Source: Sphingomonas panni (lineage in GTDB: Bacteria > Pseudomonadota > Alphaproteobacteria > Sphingomonadales > Sphingomonadaceae). From it: DNA of 64,000 bases. The translations under genes and the position numbers were made by a program. Within the stretch, counting starts at the first letter, position 1. Each line of letters opens with the position of its first letter. The notes under the pieces are model-generated. The model saw nothing but the letters and a program-made list of their open reading frames with translations, was not told where the DNA came from and searched no databases. The stretch is from assembly GCF_022664435.1 (NCBI RefSeq), contig NZ_JAKREU010000006.1, forward strand, positions 124,001 through 188,000, in the 5' to 3' direction. This document shows positions 43,284 to 52,364 of the stretch, one piece after another.

Positions 43284-44587
43284 GCGGCTGCCCGCATCCG
43301 TTCGATCCCAGACAGCGACACCGGACCGGCGGCGACGATCTCAACCTCGACCATGTCGCCGATGCGGGCGTCAGTGTCGAAATGGACCGATTGCAGCCAG
43401 GGCGACTTGCCCAGCATCTGCCCGGCATGGCGCCCGGCACGTTCGACCAGCACGTGGCAGGTGCGGCCGATGGCTGCATCGTTGAACGCCTTCTGATCGC
43501 GCAGCAGCGATGCCTGCAACCGTTGCAGCCGGTCGTCCATCACCTCCATCGGCACTTCGCCGGCCATGTCGGCGGCGGGGGTGCCGGGCCGGGGCGAGTA
43601 TTTGAAGCTGTACGCCTGCGCATAGCCGACCGTATCGACCAGCCGCAGCGTCTCCTGAAACTCCGCCTCTGTTTCTCCGGGGAAACCGACGATGAAGTCG
43701 CCCGACAGCGCGATGTCGGGACGGACGGCGCGTACGCGGTCGAGCAGGCGCAGATAGCTGTCGGCGGTATGGCTGCGGTTCATCGCCTTCAGCACGCGGT
43801 CGCTCCCGGCCTGTACCGGCAGATGCAGGAACGGCATCAGCTTCTCGACATCCCCATGCGCGTCGATCAGTCCCTGCGTCATGTCGTTGGGATGGCTGGT
43901 GGTATAGCGGATACGCTCCAGCGCGGGCAGGCGATCCAGTTCGCGGATCAGCGCGTCGAGGCCGCGGCCATCGGCATCGGTCCAGGCGTTGACGTTCTGT
44001 CCCAGCAGCGTGATTTCGCGCGCACCGCCGTCGATCAGCGCTTTCGCCTCGTCGAGAATCCGCGCGAAGGAGCGGCTGATCTCCGCCCCGCGCGTATAGG
44101 GAACGACGCAATAGGTGCAGAATTTGTCGCATCCTTCCTGCACGGTCAGGAACGCCGAAGGGCCGCTGCGGCGGCGCACGGGAAGATGCCCGAACTTCGA
44201 TTCAGGCGGCATGTCGGTATCGAGCGCCGGCTTACCCGCCGCCGCGTCCGCCACCAGCTTCGGCAGGTTGTGATAGGCCTGCGGACCGACGACCACATCG
44301 ACCTTTGCCCGGCGGACGATTTCCTCGCCCTCGGCCTGCGCCACGCAGCCGGCGACGGCGATCATCGGGTCGGACCCGTGTTTGCGCAGGCGCCCGATAT
44401 CCGAATAGACCTTTTCCGTCGCCTTTTCGCGGATATGACATGTATTCAGTACCACCAGATCGGCGGCATTGGCGTCGTCGGTCGCGGTCATGCCCTGCGC
44501 CGCCATCAGTTCGGCCATGCGTTCACCGTCATAGACGTTCATCTGGCAGCCGAACGATTTGACGTGGAAGGTTTTGGGGGTGGTCAT
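43280..44587 (-). CDS. miaB: tRNA-2-methylthio-N6-dimethylallyladenosine synthase MiaB
   Basis: This 435-residue radical-SAM methylthiotransferase has an N-terminal UPF0004 domain with auxiliary-cluster cysteines ([35 protein letters not shown]), the radical-SAM motif [15 protein letters not shown], and a C-terminal TRAM domain. It adds a methylthio group to i6A37 of tRNAs reading U-starting codons. The ATG at 44587 is chosen because the frame upstream runs through the octanucleotide repeat. Its stop overlaps the hemerythrin start. Confidence 0.95.
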   Translation of the reverse strand: MTTPKTFHVKSFGCQMNVYDGERMAELMAAQGMTATDDANAADLVVLNTCHIREKATEKVYSDIGRLRKHGSDPMIAVAGCVAQAEGEEIVRRAKVDVVVGPQAYHNLPKLVADAAAGKPALDTDMPPESKFGHLPVRRRSGPSAFLTVQEGCDKFCTYCVVPYTRGAEISRSFARILDEAKALIDGGAREITLLGQNVNAWTDADGRGLDALIRELDRLPALERIRYTTSHPNDMTQGLIDAHGDVEKLMPFLHLPVQAGSDRVLKAMNRSHTADSYLRLLDRVRAVRPDIALSGDFIVGFPGETEAEFQETLRLVDTVGYAQAYSFKYSPRPGTPAADMAGEVPMEVMDDRLQRLQASLLRDQKAFNDAAIGRTCHVLVERAGRHAGQMLGKSPWLQSVHFDTDARIGDMVEVEIVAAGPVSLSGIERMRAAA

Positions 44588-44637
44588 GCCCGCGCCCTTA
44601 CCGGATTTGGGCGAAGGTCGGAAGGGTTGCGGAATTT

Positions 44638-44898
44638 CGTTTTCACGCGAAGGCGCGAAGGCGCGAAGGCGCGGAGAGAAGAAGGGATTGGTTCGCGCAG
44701 AGACGCAGAGACGCAGAGACGCGGAGGATTGGTGGTCGCCGCGATAGCGGCTCTCCATTTCCAGCGCGGCACGCGAGAGGCTTCGCCGGACAGGCTGTGC
44801 CGGCCTGCTCTACAGTTCTCCTCTGCGTCTCCGCGTCTCTGCGCGAAATCTAACTTCTTCTCTCCGCGCCTTCGCGCCTTCGCGTGAAAACGAAAACA
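44638..44898. repeat. Large inverted repeat built of octanucleotide tandem repeats
   Basis: The left arm (44638-44728) reads CGTTTTCAC, then three GCGAAGGC units, GCGGAGAGAAGAAG, a short spacer, and AGACGCAG units. The right arm (about 44816-44898) is its reverse complement with one unit fewer in each tandem block. About 85 bases separate the arms. It occupies the region between the acyl-CoA ligase and miaB genes, both on the minus strand. Transcribed, it would form a very long stem. No coding content is supported. Confidence 0.85.
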
Positions 44899-44918
44899 AG
44901 CGAGACCCGGGGATGAAG

Positions 44919-46616
44919 TCAGACCCGTTCCGCCAGCACCTCGGCGATCAGGTCCTTGCGGCTCAGCTTCCCTATCATCGTCTTGGGCAGCGCCAGGCGG
45001 ACGACCACCTCGTCCACCCGCTCATGCTTGCCGAGTTGCGGGTTGAGCCAGGCCTTCAGCGCCTCGCCGGTCACGTCCGCATCCTCGGTCAAAGTGACAT
45101 AGGCGTGCGGGCTTTCGCCGCGATAGTCGTTGGGCAGGCCGACGACCAGCGCCTCACGGATGGCGGGATGGTGGTAGAGGATGCGTTCGATCTCACTCGG
45201 GAACACCTTGAACCCGCCGACCGCGATCATGTCCTTCAACCGGTCGACGATACGGACGAAGCCATCGGCATCGATCGTTCCGACATCGCCGGTGCGCAGC
45301 CATTTCGTGCCGTCGGCGTCGGTGCAGAAGGTCGTGTCGTCGGTATCGGGGCGATGCCAGTATCCGCACATGATCTGCGGCCCGGCCACCACGATCTCGC
45401 CCGGTTCGCCCTCCGGCGCAGGTCGGGTCGGGTCTTCCTTGTCGACCAGCCGCACGCGGGTTCCGGCGATCGGCTGGCCGATGCTGCCGGGCTGTTGGGG
45501 GCCGGCATAAGGGTTGCACGACACCACGCCCGAGCTTTCGGACAGGCCATATCCCTCGACCAATGTCGCCTTCGTCGCGGCCTCGAACCGTTCCTTCAGT
45601 TCGGGCGGCATCGGTGCGCCGCCCGAAATACAGAAGCGCAGCGAGGAAAAATCGGTCTCGGCGAGGCGCGGATGGTCGAGCAGCGCGCGATACATGGTAG
45701 GCACGCCCGGCATCGCGGTGGCGCGGGTGCGGGTGATCGCGGCCAGCACCTGTCCGGCGTCGAAGCGCGGCAGCATCACGATCTCACCGCCGGTCACGAC
45801 CGTGCGGTTGAGGACGCAGGTATTGGCGAAGACGTGGAACATCGGCAGCGCGCCGACGATGCGTTCGCAGGCATTCGGGCCATCGGGGTCGAGCCACGCG
45901 ACCTGTCGCGCGTTGGCCGACAGATTGGCGTGGCTGAGCATCGCGCCCTTGGGGCTGCCGGTGGTGCCGCCGGTATATTGGATCAGCGCGAGGTCGCGTT
46001 CCGGGTCGATGGTCGGCGCGCCGCAGCCGCCGTCATTGGCGATCAGCGCGGAAAAGGCGGTGACACGCGGGTCGGCGGGGCGTGGCGTGACCTCCTTCGA
46101 TCGGAACCAGCGATAGAAGAGCGACTTGGCCGGCGGCAGTGCGCCCGCGACCGATCCCACGACCAGCCGTTCGAGCGAGCTGTTCTCCAGCACCTTCAGC
46201 GCGGTCGGCAACAGCGCGGAGGCGGACAGGGTGAAGAGCAGCTTCGTGCCCGAATCCTCGACCTGCGCGGCCAGTTCCTGCGCCGTGTAGAGCGGCGAGA
46301 AATTCACCACCGTCGCTCCCAGTTTCAGGATGCCGTAATAGGCCGCGACATAATGCGGCACGTTGGGCAGGAACAGCCCGATGCGGTCGCCCGGACCATA
46401 GCCCATGGCGGCTAGGCCACAGGCCACCCGGTCTGCGCCGCCCTTCGTTTCGGCATAGCTGTAATGCCGTCCGAGAAAGTCGATCAACGGGGCGTCGCCG
46501 CGCCGCGCGGCTGATTCCTCGAACAGGGTCACCATCGACATCGGCGGCAGCGGCGTGTCCCATGCGACGGGGTGGGCGTAGCGGTCGAGGACGGGGGCGG
46601 CGCTGCTCATTGACAT
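44919..46616 (-). CDS. Long-chain fatty-acid-CoA ligase (AMP-binding family)
   Basis: This 565-residue acyl-adenylate synthetase has the AMP-binding P-loop IQYTGGTTGSPKGAML, VEGYGLSESSGVVSCNP, the adenylate motif WLRTGDVGTIDADGFV, and a C-terminal Lys in KTMIGKLSRKDL. It activates fatty acids with ATP and CoA for beta-oxidation or lipid synthesis. The start is uncertain: two close ATGs (46616, 46610) and a TTG at 46646 lack a strong ribosome binding site; I use 46616. The large octanucleotide repeat lies just downstream. Confidence 0.92.
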   Translation of the reverse strand: MSMSSAAPVLDRYAHPVAWDTPLPPMSMVTLFEESAARRGDAPLIDFLGRHYSYAETKGGADRVACGLAAMGYGPGDRIGLFLPNVPHYVAAYYGILKLGATVVNFSPLYTAQELAAQVEDSGTKLLFTLSASALLPTALKVLENSSLERLVVGSVAGALPPAKSLFYRWFRSKEVTPRPADPRVTAFSALIANDGGCGAPTIDPERDLALIQYTGGTTGSPKGAMLSHANLSANARQVAWLDPDGPNACERIVGALPMFHVFANTCVLNRTVVTGGEIVMLPRFDAGQVLAAITRTRATAMPGVPTMYRALLDHPRLAETDFSSLRFCISGGAPMPPELKERFEAATKATLVEGYGLSESSGVVSCNPYAGPQQPGSIGQPIAGTRVRLVDKEDPTRPAPEGEPGEIVVAGPQIMCGYWHRPDTDDTTFCTDADGTKWLRTGDVGTIDADGFVRIVDRLKDMIAVGGFKVFPSEIERILYHHPAIREALVVGLPNDYRGESPHAYVTLTEDADVTGEALKAWLNPQLGKHERVDEVVVRLALPKTMIGKLSRKDLIAEVLAERV

Positions 46617-46673
46617 AGGTGTAAGCAACGGTTGCGGATCGTGCAAGCCGAGTTGCGTTACAAGTAATTGCTG

Positions 46674-48359
46674 TCAGGCGGCGAGGGCACGACCGGCACG
46701 ATCCCGACCCGCTGCCTTGGCCTCGAACAGCGCCTTGTCGGCCCGCCGGTACAATCGCTTCCAGTCATTGTCGTCGCTCAGCGGCCCGTGGCAGATACCG
46801 ATGCTGGTGGTCATGCGCAGGTCGAAGGGCAGGCGCACCGCCCGCACGCTGGACAGAATCACATCGACGTCGGGCATCTGTGCTTCCTCGCCGAGCAGCG
46901 CGAACTCCTCACCCCCCATGCGCGCAACCAGGACGCCGGGTGGCGCGTGATAGCGCAGCGTGCGGGCGAACAGGCGCAGCACCTCGTCGCCGCCGTCATG
47001 GCCGATCGTGTCGTTGACCTGCTTGAAATGGTCGATATCGAACAGCATCAGTGTGCGCGGGCCATCGGACGGCACCGCGCGGGCAAGAAAGGCGCGGCGG
47101 TTGAGCAGCCCGGTCAGCGGATCGGTATCGGCCAGTTCGCGGCTGATCGCCTCCTGCCGGACCGCTTCGTCGCGTTCATGACTCAACATCCGCATGCGGT
47201 ACGCGATCGCGACACTCGCCAGCAGCGTTTCCGCGCTCATCGCCAAGATCGTCGAATTATCGACCCAGAAATTCCACGGCACGAGGCCGAGATTATAGAG
47301 CGACCGGGCGACCAGCATCACCAGCGGTGCGGCCCAGCTGAGCGCGAACAGCGACAGGTACATGCTGTGCCGCCGCCATGCGCGGACCAGCGCCGCCAGT
47401 ACCGCGACCGGCGACAGCAGCATCGTCACCGAGAAAATCCGGTCGAGCGGGGCGATCCATTGTGCGCCCAATGCTGCAAACAGGACGACGAGCACGCAGA
47501 AGATGACGATGAATCCGCGCATCGCCCGGATCGGTGCACCGTCCAGCACGCGCGCTTCGAAGAAAAAGGCGCAGAAGGTCAGCGCGGTCGCCATGCCGCC
47601 GCACAACATCATGTAGCTGAACAGGATACGCCGGTTGTTGGACATATCGGGCAACAGCCACGCCAGCGCACCGGACGAACTGAGCGCGTAGAGCAGCAGG
47701 CATCCCAGCAATCCGCAATAGGCGAGCTGGAAATCGTGGTTGAGCACCCGCCACAGCGCCAGATTGTAGACCAGCAGGCCCAGCGCGAGCCCTGCGAACG
47801 CGGAATAGAGCGCGGCAAGCAGGATATCGGAGCGGATGCTGTCCGCATCGGTCGCGATCTTCGGCCCCAGCACGATGCCGCGCAGGTTGCCGGCTCCGTC
47901 TATGCGCCACAGCAGCCGGGTGAACGGCGCGCCATGCGGCACGAAGCGATGATCGATCACCGCACCCAGCTTCAGCCGCCGGCCGATGCCGAATTCATCG
48001 GCGATCTGTCCGGCGATCCGGCCATCGGCCGCCAGCGCGTAAAGTCCCGTCTGCCGCTGCCACAGGCTGACCTGCCGCACACGGATCGCGGCGTTGGCAT
48101 CGGCCGGGGGCGGAAGCGGTTCGGACAGCACCCAGTAATCGCCCGGGCCCATGGCGGATTGCGAGGTCGTGCAGTCGAAGCGTTCCGGTCGGGCGAACAT
48201 CCTACGAACCGTATCGCCCGGCTGGACCCGGCTGACGCAGACGGCCAGGGCGCGTCCGACATTGCCGATGGTACCGATCTGCGCATGGGCCGGCGGCACG
48301 CACAGCAAGCCGATCGCCAACATCAGCGTCAACCACAGCGTGCGACCGAACCGGATCAT
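46674..48359 (-). CDS. 7TM-DISM diguanylate cyclase (GGDEF)
   Basis: This 561-residue protein has a signal peptide (ending near PPAHAQ), an extracytoplasmic sensory region (about 27-175), seven membrane helices of the 7TMR-DISM type (about 178-390), and a C-terminal GGDEF domain (about 405-560) with DPLTGLLNRRAFLAR, LMLFDIDHFKQVNDTIGHDG and the active loop ARMGGEEFALL. It should synthesise cyclic-di-GMP in response to a periplasmic ligand. An RxxD inhibitory site ahead of the loop is not present. It is monocistronic by spacing. Confidence 0.9.
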   Translation of the reverse strand: MIRFGRTLWLTLMLAIGLLCVPPAHAQIGTIGNVGRALAVCVSRVQPGDTVRRMFARPERFDCTTSQSAMGPGDYWVLSEPLPPPADANAAIRVRQVSLWQRQTGLYALAADGRIAGQIADEFGIGRRLKLGAVIDHRFVPHGAPFTRLLWRIDGAGNLRGIVLGPKIATDADSIRSDILLAALYSAFAGLALGLLVYNLALWRVLNHDFQLAYCGLLGCLLLYALSSSGALAWLLPDMSNNRRILFSYMMLCGGMATALTFCAFFFEARVLDGAPIRAMRGFIVIFCVLVVLFAALGAQWIAPLDRIFSVTMLLSPVAVLAALVRAWRRHSMYLSLFALSWAAPLVMLVARSLYNLGLVPWNFWVDNSTILAMSAETLLASVAIAYRMRMLSHERDEAVRQEAISRELADTDPLTGLLNRRAFLARAVPSDGPRTLMLFDIDHFKQVNDTIGHDGGDEVLRLFARTLRYHAPPGVLVARMGGEEFALLGEEAQMPDVDVILSSVRAVRLPFDLRMTTSIGICHGPLSDDNDWKRLYRRADKALFEAKAAGRDRAGRALAA

Positions 48360-48453
48360 GTGTCCGGCTTGGCACCTCACGAAAAACAAATGGTTAATTC
48401 CGGCTTCGGTTCGTCGCGAAGGCCGGAGCGAGTCATCGACCGGTCCCGGATTC

Positions 48454-48750
48454 CTAGCGGTCGGCGACCATCGCTATGGTCAATCCGGCAACGTTCGCCT
48501 GTCGCGCCACCGCTCGTACCGTCGCCGCACCGGCATCGACCGGCATCAACACCCGCGCGCTGGAGCGGCCATTGCCGATCGATTGGGGAAAGGTCGTCGC
48601 CCGGCTGGGGATTTGTGCACCCTGTTGCCGCACGAAGGCCGCCACGGCCTCGCTATTGCCGGTCACCAGCAGTTCCGGGCCTCCGGTCGCCGGGCCGAAA
48701 CCGCAGCCCGCAAGCAGCATCGCCGCCGCCATCGTCGCGTAAAGTCGCAT
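48454..48750 (-). CDS. Small predicted lipoprotein
   Basis: This 98-residue protein begins MRLYATMAAAMLLAGCGFG, a lipoprotein signal with lipobox LAGC, so it should be lipid-anchored. The mature part is a compact alpha/beta segment (ELLVTGNSEAVAAFVRQQGA, TVRAVARQANVAGLTIAMV) that looks like a small ferredoxin-like repeat. I do not recognise a family. The gene stands alone between the diguanylate cyclase and S1/P1 nuclease genes on the same strand. Confidence 0.7.
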   Translation of the reverse strand: MRLYATMAAAMLLAGCGFGPATGGPELLVTGNSEAVAAFVRQQGAQIPSRATTFPQSIGNGRSSARVLMPVDAGAATVRAVARQANVAGLTIAMVADR

Positions 48751-48845
48751 CCTACCCCCAAAATCGTGCGCCGCGTGATCGCGGTCGTCCTTCGGGGGCC
48801 AAGCTGACACGGGACGGCGCGCGGCGCAATGGCCGCGCGTCGGTA

Positions 48846-49688
48846 TCAGCCCAGCGCTTCGTCGAGCAGCCGGGCGAGGCGCAGGCCGCCCTTCTTCACC
48901 TGATCCTGTGCGATCGGTACCAGCCGGGCGATGGTCGCATCGTCCAGCTTGACCCGCGCGTTGCTCTTGGGCGCGCAGGCGTCGCCACCGAAGGCGGGGG
49001 CATAGGCATAGTCGCGGCTGACTTCCCAGCTGTCGCGGCTCCAGTCCTCGACGCTGCCCGCCTGTACCGGCGCGCGTTCGGCGGCGGTATAAGTGCGCAG
49101 GATCGACGGCGGGGTGGTGATCGCCCGTTCGGCGAGCGGACCGTCCCAGATCGAATGCAGGTTGAAGCGTTCCGGGCCATAGGCACCATAATCCGCCCGG
49201 ACCCGATTGCCGCCCAGGTCACCCCGATCGCCGGCATGGAGCGGCATGTGCAGGTCGCCGACGAAATGGACGAGGAAGGCCAGCGCCATAACCTTTTCGC
49301 GCATCGGGACCTTCGGGTCCCTGAGCATCTTCACGTCGCGTTCGACCTGCGCCGACACGCAATTGCCGTCCTTGCACGCCGATTTCAGGTCGAACGGCTT
49401 ACACACGTCGATATTCTGGTAATGCCACGAATAGGCATAGCTGAAGCGTTCGCCGAGCGGCTTCACGCAATCGGCCCACACGCTCGCTTCCTCGATGGTG
49501 CGTGCCGGGCAGGACGGGGTTTCGAGCAGCGCCTGATGCTTCAGGATGCGCTCGATCGCCCTGCGGGTTTCCGGCCTGACGTTCAGGCGCGCGATCGTCG
49601 CCACGCTTTCATGGCCGAATTCCCAATAGGCATAGGCCGGCGAGGTGGCGAACAGGCAGGCGAGCGCGAGGAGCAGGCGGCGAATCAT
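48846..49688 (-). CDS. S1/P1 family nuclease
   Basis: This 280-residue exported protein has a signal peptide ending AYA, so the mature protein starts near Trp, whose backbone binds zinc in this family. Zinc ligands follow in WEFGHESVA, WHYQNID, HFVGDLHMPLH and HSIWDG. These enzymes hydrolyse single-stranded DNA or RNA and 3'-nucleotides with three zinc ions, supplying phosphate and nucleosides from outside the cell. The gene is on the minus strand, about 45 bases before the VOC gene. Confidence 0.92.
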   Translation of the reverse strand: MIRRLLLALACLFATSPAYAYWEFGHESVATIARLNVRPETRRAIERILKHQALLETPSCPARTIEEASVWADCVKPLGERFSYAYSWHYQNIDVCKPFDLKSACKDGNCVSAQVERDVKMLRDPKVPMREKVMALAFLVHFVGDLHMPLHAGDRGDLGGNRVRADYGAYGPERFNLHSIWDGPLAERAITTPPSILRTYTAAERAPVQAGSVEDWSRDSWEVSRDYAYAPAFGGDACAPKSNARVKLDDATIARLVPIAQDQVKKGGLRLARLLDEALG

Positions 49689-49733
49689 GCCGTCCGGATT
49701 ACTCGGTTCGCCCGCCGCCGCAAGCGCGCAGGA

Positions 49734-50129
49734 TTATGCGCGACGTGTTTCGTAGAGTTCGAGCGGCAGGCCGTCGGGATCGGCGAAGAAGGTAAAGCGC
49801 TGCCCGGTATGTTCGTCGATGCGGATCGGCTCGCATTCGATGCCGTGCATCGCCAGCCGCGCGACCTCCGCGTCGATGTCGGCGACGGTGAAGGCGAGGT
49901 GGCGCAGGCCCAGTGCCTCCGGGCGGGACGGGCGGGGCGGGGCTTCGGGAAAGGTGAAGAGTTCGATCTGCGCGCCGTCGATGGTCAGGTCGCATTTCCA
50001 CGACCGGCGCTCCGCGCGCCACACTTCGCGGACGATCGCGAAGCCCAGCGCCTCGACATAGAACGCCTTGGACCGGTCATAGTCCGAGGCGATGATCGCG
50101 ACGTGGTGCAGGCCGGTCAGGCCGCTCAT
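49734..50129 (-). CDS. VOC-family (glyoxalase-like) metalloprotein, GloA2/YaeR type
   Basis: This 131-residue protein has a vicinal oxygen chelate fold with metal-ligand candidates in GLHHVAIIASDYDRS, ELFTFPEAPPRPSRPEA, GLRHLAFTVADID and LPLELYE. The pattern matches the SMU1112c/YaeR group of lyase or hydrolase-like VOC proteins whose reaction is not known. The ATG at 50129 overlaps the stop of the isoaspartyl peptidase gene by four bases (ATGA), so they are coupled. Confidence 0.85.
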   Translation of the reverse strand: MSGLTGLHHVAIIASDYDRSKAFYVEALGFAIVREVWRAERRSWKCDLTIDGAQIELFTFPEAPPRPSRPEALGLRHLAFTVADIDAEVARLAMHGIECEPIRIDEHTGQRFTFFADPDGLPLELYETRRA

Positions 50130-51064
50130 CCTTCGTCGCCGTAGATCGCGACCCGGCGCGCACTGCCCTGCGTCACGCGACCGCGGAACATGCCAGGGGT
50201 GGTCAGGCTCCACGTCGCATCGCCATCGGGGCCGACCACGATGACGCCGCCGGTGCCGCCCATCGCCTTCGTTTCGGCCAGCACCGTATCGGCGGCGGTC
50301 TGGATCGATTCGCCGGCGAAGCGGATGCGGGCGGCGATCTCATGCCCGACGCCGACGCGGATGAAGAACTCGCCCGACCCGGTAGCCGACATGGCGCAGG
50401 CGCGGTCGTCGGCATAGGTGCCGGCCCCGATCAGCGGCGAATCGCCGATCCGGCCCCAGCGCTTGCCGGTAACCCCGCCGGTCGAGGTCGCGGCGGCGAC
50501 ATGGCCAGCCGCGTCGACCGCGACCGCACCAACCGTGCCGTATTTCATGTCGACGTCGAACCAGCCATCGGGATTCGCCTTCATCGCGTCCAGTTGCGCA
50601 CGACGCTCCGGCGTCATGAACCAGTCGGCATCCGCCGGCTCGATCCCCTGTTCGGCTGCGAAGGTGTCTGCGCCCTTGCCGGACAGCAGGACATGGGGGC
50701 TGTGGTCCTTGACCGCGCGCGCGAGGGTGACCGGATGGCGGCTGCCGGTGACGCCGGCGACGGCACCGGCGGAGCGGTCGCGGCCGTCCATGATCGCTGC
50801 GTCCAGCTCTATCGTGCCCTCGAAGGTGAACACCGCGCCGCGCCCGGAATTAAACGTCGGGTCGTCCTCCAGCACGCGTACCGCCGCCTCGACCGCATCG
50901 AGTGCGTCGCCGCCGCCGGCAAGGACGGCTTCCCCGGCGGCGAGCGCGGCGTCGAGGCCGGCGCGGGCAGAGGCGTCGGTTTCGGCGCTCACCGTCTCGC
51001 GGGTCAGGATACCGGCACCGCCATGTACCAGCAGCGTCCAGGGGCGGGGGGAATCGATCGACAT
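50126..51064 (-). CDS. iaaA: Isoaspartyl peptidase / L-asparaginase (Ntn-hydrolase)
   Basis: This 312-residue plant-type asparaginase begins with PWTLLVHGGAG. It matures by self-cleavage before the nucleophile Thr in DMKYGTVGAVAVDAAGHVAA; the downstream ATSTGGVTGKRWGRIGDSPL is the conserved substrate-binding run. It removes beta-aspartyl dipeptides from damaged proteins and hydrolyses asparagine. The ATG at 51064 gives the usual short lead. It is coupled to a VOC protein gene. Confidence 0.93.
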   Translation of the reverse strand: MSIDSPRPWTLLVHGGAGILTRETVSAETDASARAGLDAALAAGEAVLAGGGDALDAVEAAVRVLEDDPTFNSGRGAVFTFEGTIELDAAIMDGRDRSAGAVAGVTGSRHPVTLARAVKDHSPHVLLSGKGADTFAAEQGIEPADADWFMTPERRAQLDAMKANPDGWFDVDMKYGTVGAVAVDAAGHVAAATSTGGVTGKRWGRIGDSPLIGAGTYADDRACAMSATGSGEFFIRVGVGHEIAARIRFAGESIQTAADTVLAETKAMGGTGGVIVVGPDGDATWSLTTPGMFRGRVTQGSARRVAIYGDEG

Positions 51065-51101
51065 GGCAAAGTCCTGCGGGGGCGGGGGCGGGGCGGTCGA
51101 C

Positions 51102-52346
51102 CTAGCAGATCGCCGCGCGCGTGCCACCCTTTCGCACCGGGGCCGGTACACCGAGCAGCGTGCCCAACCCTGGTACCGCGCGGGCAAGGAGGTAGGCGGC
51201 GATGCAGGCGGCGAGCGTGACGGCGAGCAGCAGCGCGGCCTCCGTCCACGGCCCCAGCGCCAGCGGCAGGGTGAACCAGGTCACCAGCACGATCACCGGA
51301 TGATGGACGATATAGGCCGGAAACACCGCTCGACCGAGCGACCCGCGCCAACGATGGTCGCGGTTGAGGTAATGGTCGGCAAGGTGGAACAACGTCACCA
51401 CCATCGCCCACGCCATGACCGACCGCGCCGCGCGGTTGGCGGCCATGGCGAGGTGCGGCGGCACGACGTCGCCGGGATATTGCAGCTCGACCGTTACGAC
51501 GATCCCGCCAGCGAGCACCGCGAGCAGCATCGCGCCACGGGCATGGCGATGGAGTGATCGCCACAGGGCCGGTCGGCGCGCGATCAGGAACCCGAGCGCG
51601 AACAGCGGCAGATATTGCGAGTGGCCGGCGACGTCGTGCAGCAGCCCCTGCCCCTCCGGTACGACGAACAGTGCGGCGAGGCGGACCCCGGTCATCAGCG
51701 CGATCGGTGCCCAGAGCAGCCGGCTCCCTTGCGACAGCCATGCCGCAATCCTGTCCATCCGCCGCGCCGCGCCATCGGTCGCGACGAACGCCGCAAGCAG
51801 CAGCGAATAGGTCCAGAGATAGACCAGGAACCACAAATGCTCCCAGCTGGGAAATTCGACGCCGTAGAAGGTACCGACCCGCCAGCCATCGACCAGCCAG
51901 AAGCGCAGATAGCCATGGGGGTAACCGCCCTCCAGCACGCGGACCCACATTTCCAGGGGTACGATCGCCAGCATCGCGAAAATGAGCGGGATCAGCAGGC
52001 GGCGCGATCGTTCGGCGACAAAGGCCTCGGGGCTGACCGCCCGTGCCACCAGCGTCGCACTGGCATAGCCCGACACCGCGAACAGCAGGCCCAGCCGCCA
52101 GGGCGTCACGGCCGCCATCGGGGCGATCAGCGCCGGATAGGCATGGCCGGTGGTCACGACCCAGTGCCATGGGCTGAACGCCATCGCGATATGATACAGG
52201 ATCAGCACGCCGAACGCGGCGATACGGAGCCAGTCCAGCCCGTAATGCCGCGATGATGCCGTCCTAACCCCTTCCGACAACTGTGATTTTCCGTTCGACT
52301 TTCGCGTGACGCATTGCGGGGCTATATCGCGCAGGAAGTAACCCAA
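51102..52346 (-). CDS. Acyltransferase family 3 membrane protein
   Basis: This polytopic protein of about 390-414 residues has around ten membrane segments and acyltransferase-3 features: [20 protein letters not shown] with the catalytic-type His, [15 protein letters not shown] and [19 protein letters not shown]. It resembles membrane O-acyltransferases that modify glycans (OpgC-like). The start is unresolved: no ATG occurs in the first ~50 codons; TTGs at 52346 and 52280 are candidates and the latter sits closer to the first conserved residues. It diverges from ispG, whose start is only 18 bases from the outer candidate. Confidence 0.8.
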   Translation of the reverse strand: MGYFLRDIAPQCVTRKSNGKSQLSEGVRTASSRHYGLDWLRIAAFGVLILYHIAMAFSPWHWVVTTGHAYPALIAPMAAVTPWRLGLLFAVSGYASATLVARAVSPEAFVAERSRRLLIPLIFAMLAIVPLEMWVRVLEGGYPHGYLRFWLVDGWRVGTFYGVEFPSWEHLWFLVYLWTYSLLLAAFVATDGAARRMDRIAAWLSQGSRLLWAPIALMTGVRLAALFVVPEGQGLLHDVAGHSQYLPLFALGFLIARRPALWRSLHRHARGAMLLAVLAGGIVVTVELQYPGDVVPPHLAMAANRAARSVMAWAMVVTLFHLADHYLNRDHRWRGSLGRAVFPAYIVHHPVIVLVTWFTLPLALGPWTEAALLLAVTLAACIAAYLLARAVPGLGTLLGVPAPVRKGGTRAAIC

Positions 52347-52364
52347 TTGTTAGCGAGACTGTTC

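Noticed and set aside
44588..44758. N-terminal extension of MiaB upstream of 44587
   Set aside because: The open frame continues only because the octanucleotide repeat lacks stops; the MiaB family begins at [15 protein letters not shown].
44638..44898. Possible CRISPR array
   Set aside because: The units are 8 bases long without unique spacers, arranged in two inverted blocks, and no cas genes are near.
46668..50144. A plus-strand open frame of more than 1,100 codons
   Set aside because: It is antisense to a diguanylate cyclase, a lipoprotein, an S1/P1 nuclease and a VOC protein, all with clear family motifs. Its composition is Arg/His/Gln-rich, as expected of a high-GC shadow frame.
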